A stretch of DNA of 64,000 nt from an uncultured beta proteobacterium (GTDB lineage Bacteria > Pseudomonadota > Gammaproteobacteria > Burkholderiales > Burkholderiaceae): assembly GCA_903935355.1 (NCBI GenBank), contig CAIZRK010000020.1, forward strand, positions 19,515-83,514, in the 5' to 3' direction. Shown here one piece after another: positions 17,813 through 26,138 of this stretch (its first letter is position 1; every line of letters begins with the position of its first letter). The notes beneath the pieces are model-generated. The model made no database searches and had not been told where the DNA came from. It saw nothing but the letters and a program-made list of their open reading frames with translations. The position numbers and the translations under genes are program-made.

Positions 17813-17815
17813 GAT

Positions 17816-18403
17816 ATGAGCGAAAAAACAAGTACCCCAGCTGTAAAGTCAGCACCGAGCGATGAGCACCTGATTTGGGTAGATATGGAAATGTCAGGCT
17901 TAGATCCTGAAAAAGAGCGAATCTTGGAGATTGCCATCATTGTGACTGATGCTCACCTCAATACGATTGCTATAGCCCCGGTTTGGGTGATCCATCAAGA
18001 TGATGCCTTGTTAGATGCTATGGATACTTGGAATAAAGGGACTCATGGCCGATCTGGATTAATTGATAAGGTTAAGGCTGCCTCACAGGATGAGGCGTCT
18101 GTTGAGGCGGAATGCATCGCCTTTTTAAAAAAATACATCAAAGCAGGTATTGCGCCTATGTGTGGCAACACAATTGGGCAAGATCGGCGCTTTATGGCCA
18201 AGTACATGCCTAAGTTAGAAAACTACTTTCATTATCGGAATATCGACGTTTCTACCTTAAAAGAGCTATGCAAACGTTGGCATCCAGAGTTGGTTAAAGG
18301 CTTCACCAAGAGACAGGCTCACACAGCTTTGGCTGATATTGAAGAATCAATAGAGGAACTGAAGTACTACCGTGAGAAGTTCATAGTCCCATTGCCTTCA
18401 TAA
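17816..18403 (+). CDS. orn: oligoribonuclease
   Basis: A 195-aa DEDDh 3'-5' exonuclease that degrades 2-5-nt RNAs, including pGpG from c-di-GMP turnover. The DEDD residues are seen in [10 protein letters not shown] (Asp, Glu), [10 protein letters not shown] (Asp) and the Exo III block [14 protein letters not shown]. It carries an extra N-terminal stretch of about 18 residues before [11 protein letters not shown]. No ribosome site can be placed in the 15-bp gap, so translation start or promoter use is unusual. A terminator follows. Confidence 0.95.
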   Translation: MSEKTSTPAVKSAPSDEHLIWVDMEMSGLDPEKERILEIAIIVTDAHLNTIAIAPVWVIHQDDALLDAMDTWNKGTHGRSGLIDKVKAASQDEASVEAECIAFLKKYIKAGIAPMCGNTIGQDRRFMAKYMPKLENYFHYRNIDVSTLKELCKRWHPELVKGFTKRQAHTALADIEESIEELKYYREKFIVPLPS

Positions 18404-18404
18404 G

Positions 18405-18432
18405 AAGTAAAAAGCATTCTTTTTACTTTTTT
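18405..18432 (+). terminator. intrinsic terminator after orn
   Basis: A perfect 10-bp inverted repeat, AAGTAAAAAG (18405-18414) and CTTTTTACTT (18419-18428) with a 4-nt loop, ends in a T run. It directly follows the orn stop and overlaps the stop codon of the convergent mog gene. Confidence 0.75.
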
Positions 18433-19046
18433 AAGGCGCTTTTGGGCCTAAAAGACTTAATAACTGATTCATTCGTTTCGATATAAGGGCCGCCAAGCAG
18501 ATCAATGCAATAGGGCACCGCCGCAAAAATCCCAGGAATAATTACTTTTCCCTCCTCATCTTTAAGCCCTTCTAAGGTCTCTTGAATCGCTTTTGGCTGG
18601 CCAGGCAAATTGATGACTAGGGCAGAGTGGCCTTCAATTTCTCGTAAAACAGCAGTTTGACGGGAGAGGATGGCTGTGGGGACAAAGCGTAGGCTAATTT
18701 GTCGCATTTGCTCGCCAAAACCGGGCATTTCCCGCGTTCCAGCCTCAAGAGTGGCCTCAGGGGTCACATCTCGGCGAGAAGGGCCTGTACCGCCTGTAGT
18801 GAGGACTAGATCGCACCCTAACTCATCAACATGATCTACGATGGTTTCTGTAATAATTTCGCGTTCATCGGCAATGAGGCATTCAAAGAAAACACAGGGG
18901 GTGCTTAGGGCGCTAATGAGCCAGTTTTTCAGGGCCGGGATTCCTTCATCAGTATAGATACCCTTGCTAGCTCGGTCGGAGATCGAGATTAGACCAATTT
19001 TAATTTCATTAGGAGTGGATCGTTTCCAAGCTTCGGTATGCTTCAT
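18423..19046 (-). CDS. mog: molybdopterin adenylyltransferase
   Basis: A 207-aa enzyme that adenylates molybdopterin before molybdate insertion by MoeA. It follows E. coli Mog closely: KIGLISISDRASKGIYTDEGIPAL-type opening, LTTGGTGPSRRDVTPEAT (MPT-binding), EMPGFGEQMRQISLRFVPTAILSRQ, INLPGQPKAIQETLEG and FAAVPYCIDLLGGPYIET. It is separated from the moeA-mobA-moaA cluster by about 12.5 kb. It is divergent from pmbA with only 26 bp between the start codons. Confidence 0.95.
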   Translation of the reverse strand: MKHTEAWKRSTPNEIKIGLISISDRASKGIYTDEGIPALKNWLISALSTPCVFFECLIADEREIITETIVDHVDELGCDLVLTTGGTGPSRRDVTPEATLEAGTREMPGFGEQMRQISLRFVPTAILSRQTAVLREIEGHSALVINLPGQPKAIQETLEGLKDEEGKVIIPGIFAAVPYCIDLLGGPYIETNESVIKSFRPKSALKK

Positions 19047-19072
19047 GTTTCTATTCTAGCTATTATTAGGGC

Positions 19073-20419
19073 ATGTTTACATACACACCAAATCAGTTCA
19101 AGGAAATTATTGATTTTATGCTCAAAGAGGCTCGCCGTAGGGGTGCCTCAGATGCAGTAGCAGAGATATCAGAGGGGCAAGGACTTTCGGTCACAGTTCG
19201 CAAAGGTGAAATCGAGACCATTGAGCAAAGCCTGGATAAACAAGTAGGCGTCACGGTTTTTTTGGGGCACCATCGTGGTAATGCCAGTACTAGTGATTTT
19301 TCAAGAGCGTCTTTACGTGCTACGGTAGAGGCTGCGTACCATATTGCTCAGCATACGGCTGAGGATATTTGTGCGGGCCCAGCTGAAAAAGATTTACTGG
19401 AAAAAAATCCGCTCGACCTAGATTTATTTCATCCATGGGCGCTAGATTCTGCTACTGCAGTTGAGATCGCCCGAGCGGCAGAAGGTGCTGCATTTTCAGT
19501 GAGTAAGCAGATTAAAAATAGCGATGGGGCTTCTGTTTCAGCGCACCACGCACATTTTATGATGGGGACAAGCCATGGGTTTATGGGCGGCTATCCTTTT
19601 TCTCGTCACTATATCTCTTGCGCCCCCATCGCTAATGAGACCGGAAAAAAATCACGCATGCAACGCGATGATTGGTATTCAAGCTCCCGTATACCTGAAG
19701 ATCTAGCTAATCCAGTAGCAATTGGAAATTATGCAGCCCAGCGTGCGCTTTCACGCCTTAATGCTAAATCACTAACGACGCGTCGGTGCCCCGTGATTTT
19801 TGAAGCACCTCTTGCTGCTGGCCTATTAGGCAGTCTAGTGCAAGCAGTTTCTGGGGGCGCGCTTTATCGTCGATCTAGTTTTTTACTAGATAGTTTGGGT
19901 AAGCAAGTGCTAGCTAAACATCTCAGTATTTTTGAAAACCCTCATCTTAAATCCATGACAGGGAGTGCACCATTCGATGAGGAGGGCGTGAAGACTTCTG
20001 CTCGCACTGTTGTGGAAAAGGGTATCTTAGAAGGCTACTTTCTATCGACTTACTCAGCGCGTAAGTTGGGTATGAAAACTACTGGAAATGCTGGCGGATC
20101 TCATCACCTCACTTTGCAAAGTAGCAAAACCTCTAAAGGTGGTTTACCTGGATTACTCCAGCAGATGGGTAAGGGTTTATTGGTGACAGAGCTAATGGGT
20201 CAAGGGGTAAATTATGTTACGGGGGATTATTCTCGCGGTGCCTTTGGTTACTGGGTAGAAAATGGAGAAATTCAATATCCAGTAGAAGGCATTACGATTG
20301 CTGGTAATTTGCGTGAGATGCTATTAGATATTCAGATGATTGGAAGCGATACATTGATTCGTGGGACCAAAGAGACAGGTTCGATCTTGGTTGGGTCGAT
20401 GACCGTTGGCGGTAAATAA
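19073..20419 (+). CDS. pmbA: TldE/PmbA-type metalloprotease regulator subunit
   Basis: A 448-aa PmbA (TldE) protein, which pairs with TldD to form a cytosolic protease acting on peptides such as microcin precursors and CcdA. Seen are GASDAVAEISEGQGLSVTVRKGEIE-like N-terminal sequence, the long TldD/PmbA middle with DGASVSAHHAHF, and the C-terminal VTGDYSRGAFGYWVENGEI and EGITIAGNL blocks. As expected for TldE, no HExxxH zinc motif is present; TldD must be elsewhere. It lies 18 bp upstream of the TRAP binding protein. Confidence 0.92.
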   Translation: MFTYTPNQFKEIIDFMLKEARRRGASDAVAEISEGQGLSVTVRKGEIETIEQSLDKQVGVTVFLGHHRGNASTSDFSRASLRATVEAAYHIAQHTAEDICAGPAEKDLLEKNPLDLDLFHPWALDSATAVEIARAAEGAAFSVSKQIKNSDGASVSAHHAHFMMGTSHGFMGGYPFSRHYISCAPIANETGKKSRMQRDDWYSSSRIPEDLANPVAIGNYAAQRALSRLNAKSLTTRRCPVIFEAPLAAGLLGSLVQAVSGGALYRRSSFLLDSLGKQVLAKHLSIFENPHLKSMTGSAPFDEEGVKTSARTVVEKGILEGYFLSTYSARKLGMKTTGNAGGSHHLTLQSSKTSKGGLPGLLQQMGKGLLVTELMGQGVNYVTGDYSRGAFGYWVENGEIQYPVEGITIAGNLREMLLDIQMIGSDTLIRGTKETGSILVGSMTVGGK

Positions 20420-20437
20420 AGCCTAAAGGAGAGGGTA

Positions 20438-21520
20438 ATGCAAAGACGTTCTTTTTTGAAAAAAGCCACTATCGGTGCGGGTGCTGTTGCATTAGCGATC
20501 CCATCGATGGCGCAAAATTTACCAACACTTAATTGGCGTTTGGTTTCGAGTTTCCCCAAATCTTTAGATACCTTATTTGGTACCCCCGAAGTATTTGCCA
20601 ACTCGTTACGCAAAGCTACTGATGGCAAATTTAATATTAAAGTTTTTGCCGCGGGTGAGGTGGTGCCTCCTCTTCAAGTGCTAGATGCAGTTCAAAATGG
20701 AACAGTTGAATGCGGCCATACTGCGAGTTATTACTATATTGGAAAAAATAGCGCCTTTATCTTTGATACTGCCGCCCCCTTTGGGTTAACAGGACGCCAG
20801 CAAAATGCATGGATGCTTCATGGTAATGGTATGAAGCTCATGCGTGAACTCTATGCTAGTTACAACATTGTGAATTTCCTTGGTGGACAAACTGGCACTC
20901 AAATGGGAGGTTGGTTTCGTAAGGAAATTAAGTCACCAGAAGATCTTAAAGGGCTTAAATTTCGGATAGCTGGTTTTGCTGGTCAGGTGCTCTCAAAGTT
21001 GGGCGTCGTACCTCAGCAATTACCTGCTGGTGAAATTTATTCTGCGCTAGAAAAAGGCACCATTGATGCTGCAGAATTTGTGGGCCCTTATGACGATGAA
21101 AAATTAGGCCTAGCAAAAGTAGCTAAGAACTATTACTACCCAGCTTGGTGGGAAGGTGCGGCTGGACTATCATTTCTGGTTAACAAAAAGAAGTGGGATG
21201 AATTGCCCCCCTCTTACCAGGCCGCGTGGGAAGCAGCCTGCTTTGAAGCGCATACCGATATGTGTGCCAAGTATGATGCCTTTAATCCCCCCGCATTACA
21301 GCGCTTAATTCAGAACGGTGCGATATTAAGAAAGTTCAATACGTCCATCATGGATGCTTGTTTTAAGGCAACACAAGAAACCTATGCCGAAGAGTCTGCT
21401 AAAAACCCTCAGTTTAAGAAAATCTTTGAGGACTATCGCGCCTTTAGAAACATGGAAGCCCAATGGTTTGGTTTAGCAGAGCAGGCATTTGCTCAGTATA
21501 GTTTTGCCAAAAAGCTTTAG
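20438..21520 (+). CDS. TRAP-type periplasmic 2-oxoacid-binding protein (TakP-like)
   Basis: A 360-aa DctP-family substrate-binding protein. A Tat signal (RRSFLKK, then a hydrophobic stretch ending MAQ) begins it. The mature part follows Rhodobacter TakP closely from memory: LNWRLVSSFPKSLDTLFG, FAAGEVVPPLQ, GTVECGHTASYYYIGK, the carboxylate-binding Arg in LKFRIAGFAGQVL, and EFVGPYDDEKLGL. TakP binds pyruvate and other 2-oxo acids. No permease gene adjoins it; AAAGGAGA gives a good ribosome site. It probably uses a permease elsewhere, possibly the DctQM pair at 26-28.7 kb. Confidence 0.87.
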   Translation: MQRRSFLKKATIGAGAVALAIPSMAQNLPTLNWRLVSSFPKSLDTLFGTPEVFANSLRKATDGKFNIKVFAAGEVVPPLQVLDAVQNGTVECGHTASYYYIGKNSAFIFDTAAPFGLTGRQQNAWMLHGNGMKLMRELYASYNIVNFLGGQTGTQMGGWFRKEIKSPEDLKGLKFRIAGFAGQVLSKLGVVPQQLPAGEIYSALEKGTIDAAEFVGPYDDEKLGLAKVAKNYYYPAWWEGAAGLSFLVNKKKWDELPPSYQAAWEAACFEAHTDMCAKYDAFNPPALQRLIQNGAILRKFNTSIMDACFKATQETYAEESAKNPQFKKIFEDYRAFRNMEAQWFGLAEQAFAQYSFAKKL

Positions 21521-21555
21521 TCTAGATTGACTCCAAACTGAATTCATTTGAAGAT

Positions 21556-22053
21556 CTATTTTCGATTTAAGGTAATGAAGTTAAAGCTAATATCACCTTC
21601 AGATGCTGGTGTCCGCTCAACCTCTTTCCACTCAGATTGATTGGGCACCTCAAAGAATGTATCGCCACCCTCTATATCGATCTCGATCTCGGTGATATAC
21701 AGACGATCTGCTTTAGAAAAGGCTTGGGTAAAGAGTTGCTCTCCACCAATGACAAAAGCACGGGGGGCTTCACTCAGGCTACTAAGAGCAGCATCGAGTG
21801 AGTTAACTACTTCTGCACCCGTAAGTTGCAGGTGAGCATTACGACTCACCACAATATTGCGACGCCCTGGTAATGGGCGTCCAATCGATTCCCAGGTCTT
21901 ACGACCCATAATGACGGGGTGACCCATTGTCACTTTTTTAAAGAATTGGAGGTCAGCAGAAATCTTCCAAGGCATTTGGTTATCACGACCAATAACATGG
22001 TTACGCGAGCGCGCTACGATCATAGAAATAGCAGGGTGTGTAGCTACTGTCAT
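21556..22053 (-). CDS. folA: dihydrofolate reductase
   Basis: A 165-aa NADPH-dependent enzyme that regenerates tetrahydrofolate from the dihydrofolate made by ThyA. Motifs: IVARSRNHVIGRDNQMPWKI with the Trp of the Met20 loop, MGRKTWESIGRPLPGR, and FVIGGEQLF (cofactor-binding glycines). The acidic catalytic residue falls in SADLQFFK. It lies 15 bp after thyA on the same strand, an expected pairing. Confidence 0.95.
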   Translation of the reverse strand: MTVATHPAISMIVARSRNHVIGRDNQMPWKISADLQFFKKVTMGHPVIMGRKTWESIGRPLPGRRNIVVSRNAHLQLTGAEVVNSLDAALSSLSEAPRAFVIGGEQLFTQAFSKADRLYITEIEIDIEGGDTFFEVPNQSEWKEVERTPASEGDISFNFITLNRK

Positions 22054-22068
22054 GGCTAATCTATTTTC

Positions 22069-22863
22069 TTAAACAGCTACAGGAGCCTTAATCGGCCCAT
22101 GGGATTCATAGCCAGTTATCTCAAAATCTTCAAACTCGTAATCAAAGAGGGATGCTGGTTTGCGCAAAATATTGAGCTTAGGTAGTGGGAGGAAATCCCT
22201 TGATAACTGGAGGTCTACTTGCTCTAGATGATTGCTATATAAATGGCAGTCACCACCTGTCCAGACAAAGTCACCCACATCTAAGTTGCATTGTTGGGCC
22301 ATCATGTGGGTCAATAGAGCATAGCTAGCGATATTGAATGGGACGCCTAAGAAGATATCGGCACTGCGCTGGTAAAGTTGGCATGAAAGTTTGCCGTTGG
22401 CCACATAAAACTGAAAGAACGCATGGCAAGGGGCTAATGCCATGCGTGGAATATCTGCCACGTTCCAAGCCGAAACGATCATGCGACGAGAATCGGGATT
22501 TTTTTTGATGGTCTCTACTACTTCTGCAATTTGATCAATATGCTCACCATTGGGAGTGGGCCAAGAGCGCCATTGATATCCATAGATGGGTCCTAGATCA
22601 CCATCAGGTGCTGCCCATTCATTCCAGATCGATACCCCACGCTCTTTAAGCCAATTGTTATCAGTGCTACCCTTAAGAAACCAAAGTAATTCCAAAATGA
22701 TGGATTTAAGATGCAATTTCTTAGTTGTGACCATCGGAAAGCCGTCAGCCAAATTAAAGCGCATTTGGTGGCCAAAAATGGAGAGAGTACCCGTGCCAGT
22801 TCTATCGGACTTTTGGACGCCCTTGGCAAGGACTTCTTTCATGAGCTCATGGTATTGATGCAT
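22069..22863 (-). CDS. thyA: thymidylate synthase
   Basis: A 264-aa ThyA that methylates dUMP to dTMP with methylene-THF. The catalytic Cys is in [12 protein letters not shown], and the dUMP-binding [33 protein letters not shown] and [12 protein letters not shown] blocks are all present. The length equals E. coli ThyA. It forms a tight pair with folA, and the ferredoxin reductase gene ends 37 bp upstream, so fdxA-reductase-thyA-folA may be one transcript. Confidence 0.97.
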   Translation of the reverse strand: MHQYHELMKEVLAKGVQKSDRTGTGTLSIFGHQMRFNLADGFPMVTTKKLHLKSIILELLWFLKGSTDNNWLKERGVSIWNEWAAPDGDLGPIYGYQWRSWPTPNGEHIDQIAEVVETIKKNPDSRRMIVSAWNVADIPRMALAPCHAFFQFYVANGKLSCQLYQRSADIFLGVPFNIASYALLTHMMAQQCNLDVGDFVWTGGDCHLYSNHLEQVDLQLSRDFLPLPKLNILRKPASLFDYEFEDFEITGYESHGPIKAPVAV

Positions 22864-22900
22864 AGATATTGGCTAAATAAGGAAATGATTTAGATAGAGC

Positions 22901-23944
22901 TTACTCGAATGTGGAGTTATCCACCCCAAGTACTTTATGAAGCTTGGGTGAGGTAGTCGTGTATTGAAGCTGGATTTGTTTTTCTGGGCTAAGGTAGGCT
23001 GCGGCAGCAAATGCAGCGAGAGCAGCTTCATGAAAGCCTGACAGTATCAATTTTTTCTTGCCAGGGTAGATATTAATGTCCCCCACAGCATAAATGCCGG
23101 GTACGCTGGTCTGAAAACAAGCGGTATCCACAGTGATTTGCTTGCGGTCGATATCTAAGCCCCAGTCTGCAATCGGGCCTAATTTAGGGGATAGACCGTA
23201 AAAGAGCAGTAGATCATCTGTAGGGATATGGCGAAGTTCGCCATTAATTTCAGTGACGGTAATGGCATGAAGGCATTGATCGCGAGATTCAAACCCAGTA
23301 ATTTGGCCAATAATGAGCTCCATTTCATGAGCAGCGCAAAGTGCGCGTATCTTGGCAATCGATTGCGGCGCCGCCTTAAAGTCATTACGACGGTGAATGA
23401 GTGTGACGCTAGCAGCCTTACCAGCAAAAAATAAGGCCCAATCCAAAGCCGAATCTCCACCGCCACAGATGACCAAGCGCTTACCAGAAAAATGTTCTGG
23501 ATCTTTTACGCGATAGAAGACCTGTTTTCCTTCAAAGGCATCTAAGCCTTCTAGGTTGAGTGTTCGCGGTTGAAATGCACCTACTCCGGCAGCAATAAAA
23601 ATGGTCTTACTGATAAAGTATTGATCTTGAGAAGTGCCAATAAGAAAGCGACCATCGGTCTGTTTCTCAAGAGTGGTGACCTCTTGCCCCAGATGAAAAT
23701 GAGCTCCAAAGGGTTTGATTTGTTTAAGAAGGTTGGTGGTTAACTCACGACCTGTGCATACTGGGATTGCAGGAATATCGTAGATCGGCTTATCTGGATA
23801 AAGTTCAATGCATTGACCCCCTAACTCTAGAAGGGAGTCAATCACATGTGCTTTTATTTCTAGTAGCCCAAGCTCAAATACTTGAAACAAGCCCACTGGA
23901 CCAGCGCCAATAATAACTGCATCGGTTGGGATGGGGGGGTGCAA
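22901..23944 (-). CDS. ferredoxin--NADP reductase, thioredoxin-reductase-like type
   Basis: A 347-aa FAD/NAD(P) oxidoreductase with [21 protein letters not shown] (FAD), [19 protein letters not shown], and [11 protein letters not shown] (NADPH). It lacks the CxxC of thioredoxin reductase, which marks the FNR2 class that exchanges electrons between NADPH and ferredoxin. An in-frame stop lies upstream and the first usable codon is TTG at 23944, an unusual start. The gene follows fdxA by 39 bp, making that ferredoxin its likely partner. Confidence 0.9.
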   Translation of the reverse strand: MHPPIPTDAVIIGAGPVGLFQVFELGLLEIKAHVIDSLLELGGQCIELYPDKPIYDIPAIPVCTGRELTTNLLKQIKPFGAHFHLGQEVTTLEKQTDGRFLIGTSQDQYFISKTIFIAAGVGAFQPRTLNLEGLDAFEGKQVFYRVKDPEHFSGKRLVICGGGDSALDWALFFAGKAASVTLIHRRNDFKAAPQSIAKIRALCAAHEMELIIGQITGFESRDQCLHAITVTEINGELRHIPTDDLLLFYGLSPKLGPIADWGLDIDRKQITVDTACFQTSVPGIYAVGDINIYPGKKKLILSGFHEAALAAFAAAAYLSPEKQIQLQYTTTSPKLHKVLGVDNSTFE

Positions 23945-23983
23945 AACAAAGTCTCTTGGATATATATCGAAGTAATCTTAAAA

Positions 23984-24307
23984 TTATTTTTCTAGTTGAT
24001 CCAATTTGCTTTTCACGTCTTTCCACTCGTCTGCATCAGGCAAGCTGGCTTTAGATTTGGTAATAGACGGCCAACCAGGGGTTAAGTCTGCATTTAATTT
24101 AATAAATTTTTGTTGATCGCCAGGAACATCATCTTCTGCATAAATCGCATTAACAGGGCACTCAGGAACGCACACAGCGCAATCGATACATTCATCAGGA
24201 TCAATTACCAGAAAGTTGGGTCCCTCGCGGAAGCAATCAACTGGGCAAACATCTACGCAATCGGTATATTTACAGCGAATACAGGATTCAGTAACAACGT
24301 AAGTCAT
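23984..24307 (-). CDS. fdxA: 7Fe-type ferredoxin FdxA
   Basis: A 107-aa ferredoxin with cysteines at 9, 12, 17, 21 and 25 and at 40, 43, 46 and 50: the [3Fe-4S]/[4Fe-4S] arrangement of the Azotobacter FdI/FdxA family. The C-terminal half (to residue 107) is the usual extension. It carries low-potential electrons; its pairing with the reductase gene downstream supports that. A short CCCTC/GAGGG inverted repeat (24326-24341) lies in its leader. Confidence 0.94.
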   Translation of the reverse strand: MTYVVTESCIRCKYTDCVDVCPVDCFREGPNFLVIDPDECIDCAVCVPECPVNAIYAEDDVPGDQQKFIKLNADLTPGWPSITKSKASLPDADEWKDVKSKLDQLEK

Positions 24308-24425
24308 GATATTTAAAATGAAGAACCCTCAGTGCAGAGGGATCGAGTTATAAAACCCTGATTTTAGCTGAAACAGGCCATCTATCAGATAAAAAAGCCA
24401 ATTTAGTTGAGGTAAAGTGGTGCAT

Positions 24426-24512
24426 ATGACGACTCAGATCAAAAGCGCAACGCCCAATATTCTTTTAGCTAGAGCGGTATCTTTAGAGGCATTAGCTAAA
24501 TTAGCTGCTTAA
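24426..24512 (+). pseudogene. remnant of the N-terminus of a 2-hydroxyacid dehydrogenase gene
   Basis: A 28-codon open frame ends in TAA at 24510. Its residues 10-26 (PNILLARAVSLEALAKL) match residues 5-21 of the dehydrogenase at 30235 (PKILVARAIFPEALAKL) at 12 of 17 positions; by hand count 37 of 51 bases agree. The match stops just after, and the ketopantoate reductase-like gene starts 32 bp on. The simplest reading is an old paralog deleted down to its first codons. A real small peptide cannot be excluded. Confidence 0.5.
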
Positions 24513-24544
24513 ATAGCGGGTTAAATGAGAAAAGACTACCTTTG

Positions 24545-25459
24545 ATGAAAATTTTGATTGTTGGAGCTGGTGGGATTGGTGGATATTTTGGCGCTAAGTT
24601 ACTTCTTAGTGGCGCTGATATTACTTATTTATTGCGTGAGAAGCGCCAGCAACTCATTGAGGATCATGGTTTAACTATCGAAACGCCGACAGGAAGTTTT
24701 ACAGTTCACCCTAGATCTGTATTGGCAGATCAGTTAGAGCCTATTTATGACCTTATTATTTTGGCTCCCAAAGCATTTGATCTTGATGAAACCCTCAAAT
24801 CTATTGGCAAAGCAGCAAAGAAGGGCTTAATTTTGCCTTTTTTAAATGGCTTTACCCACATGCAAAAGCTAGATGAACATTTCGGTAAAGGCAGGGTAAT
24901 GGGTGGTGTAGCCCATATAGCAGCGATGATTACTCAGTCTGGTTCGGTTAAACAGCTAACTGAATTACATTCTTTAACGATTGGCCCGCGCACTCCAGAG
25001 CAAACAGGTCTGGCCCAAGATTTTTTTGCGCTATGTAAAAAAGCTGACTTTGAGTCTTTTTACAAAGAGCAAATTGAGCAATCCTTATGGGATAAATGGG
25101 TATTTTTAGCCACACTCGCTGGCATGACGACAATCTGCCGTGGTTCAGTGGGCAATATTGCATCAGCACCCTATGGGATAGAATTAAGCCGGCGTATGTA
25201 TGATGAATGCTGCCGTATTGCTGCTAGCTTGGGGTTTGCAGTTTCGGATGAAACGCAAAACAATGCTATTGCATTGCTTACTAAAGAAGGCTCACCTTTT
25301 ACCGCATCAATGTTAAGGGATCTTCTCGCTCTTAAGCAAACGGAGCATGAGCATATTCTAGGAGATCTCATTGCCCTAGGGGCAAATGCCAATATAGATT
25401 GCCCCCTATTAAAAATAGCGCATACCCATATGGTAGTAGAGAGTGCAAATTTGAACTAA
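24545..25459 (+). CDS. panE: 2-dehydropantoate 2-reductase family protein
   Basis: A 304-aa ApbA/PanE-fold NADPH reductase; family members reduce ketopantoate to pantoate for CoA synthesis. The Rossmann motif is KILIVGAGGIGGYFGA; the catalytic Lys candidate is in EQSLWDKWVFLA, and FTASMLRDLLALKQTEHEHILGDL-type sequence ends the C-terminal helical domain. The ATG at 24545 is preferred to the TTG at 24542. Distant paralogs with other substrates are common, so the symbol is provisional. The dehydrogenase remnant lies upstream. Confidence 0.75.
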   Translation: MKILIVGAGGIGGYFGAKLLLSGADITYLLREKRQQLIEDHGLTIETPTGSFTVHPRSVLADQLEPIYDLIILAPKAFDLDETLKSIGKAAKKGLILPFLNGFTHMQKLDEHFGKGRVMGGVAHIAAMITQSGSVKQLTELHSLTIGPRTPEQTGLAQDFFALCKKADFESFYKEQIEQSLWDKWVFLATLAGMTTICRGSVGNIASAPYGIELSRRMYDECCRIAASLGFAVSDETQNNAIALLTKEGSPFTASMLRDLLALKQTEHEHILGDLIALGANANIDCPLLKIAHTHMVVESANLN

Positions 25460-25505
25460 GCTAGAGCAACATTCGCTTTTAAATAATTCCATATTTAGTG
25501 AGACC

Positions 25506-26060
25506 ATGAAAGAAAAACTGATGAAAGAGCATCGACTGCAAATCGATAAAACGGCTAAACCCTTATTGATAATTGACTACACATTTTTAGGTGATCCTAA
25601 GCTTGATTTGATGAAATCTACGGCTTTACCAAGCGCGTTGCAAAATGCAAAGATTAAGACTGAATTTGATTTGGCTAGGGCTTGGAGTGACTTTGCTCGA
25701 AAATATTTAGAAAAAACTAAGGCCATTGCCGCTACCCCTTTATGTTGGGAAGGGCATTATGAGCAATTAGGTAGGGTCATGCTTGAATTAATGAGACTAA
25801 GTAGAGATAAGCAAGAGATGATAAGTAAAGAAGCTATTTATGAAATGATTCCTGATCTTGAGGAAATTCCCTTTGTTAGTAAGCCATCCCGTCTTGAAGA
25901 CAAGATGTTTTGCCGTATATGGCTATCTTTAATTCGGCATCCGTCCTTTTTTGAAATGGAAATCGATGAAAAAGAAGTGGTGGCATTTCAATATTGGCAA
26001 AATTTATTTACCCTTGCACTAGGAAAAACTAATAGCGAATTACTAAAACAGGCTACTTAG
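25506..26060 (+). CDS. conserved-looking hypothetical protein, unrecognised
   Basis: A 184-aa soluble protein that I do not recognise. It has no signal peptide or membrane segment, and is rich in Lys, Glu and Leu. Notable stretches are LLIIDYTFLGDP near the start, ARAWSDFARKYLEKTKAI, and LSLIRHPSFFEMEIDEKEVVAFQYWQ-type helical sequence. An AT-rich codon style relative to neighbours suggests a fast-evolving or acquired gene. It is followed by a strong bidirectional terminator, which supports it being expressed. The ATG at 25506 has GTGAG before it; an internal ATG at 25521 is possible. Confidence 0.6.
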   Translation: MKEKLMKEHRLQIDKTAKPLLIIDYTFLGDPKLDLMKSTALPSALQNAKIKTEFDLARAWSDFARKYLEKTKAIAATPLCWEGHYEQLGRVMLELMRLSRDKQEMISKEAIYEMIPDLEEIPFVSKPSRLEDKMFCRIWLSLIRHPSFFEMEIDEKEVVAFQYWQNLFTLALGKTNSELLKQAT

Positions 26061-26081
26061 ATTTTTGCAAGAAACATCAAA

Positions 26082-26108
26082 AAAAGCGCTCTAAATTAGA
26101 GCGCTTTT
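26082..26108. terminator. bidirectional intrinsic terminator
   Basis: The arms AAAAGCGCTCTAA (26082-26094) and TTAGAGCGCTTTT (26096-26108) form a near-continuous palindrome with T runs on both strands. It sits between the convergent ends of the hypothetical gene and dctM, serving both. Confidence 0.88.
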
Positions 26109-26138
26109 CTTTATTCGTACCATATAAGCTAAGCCCCT

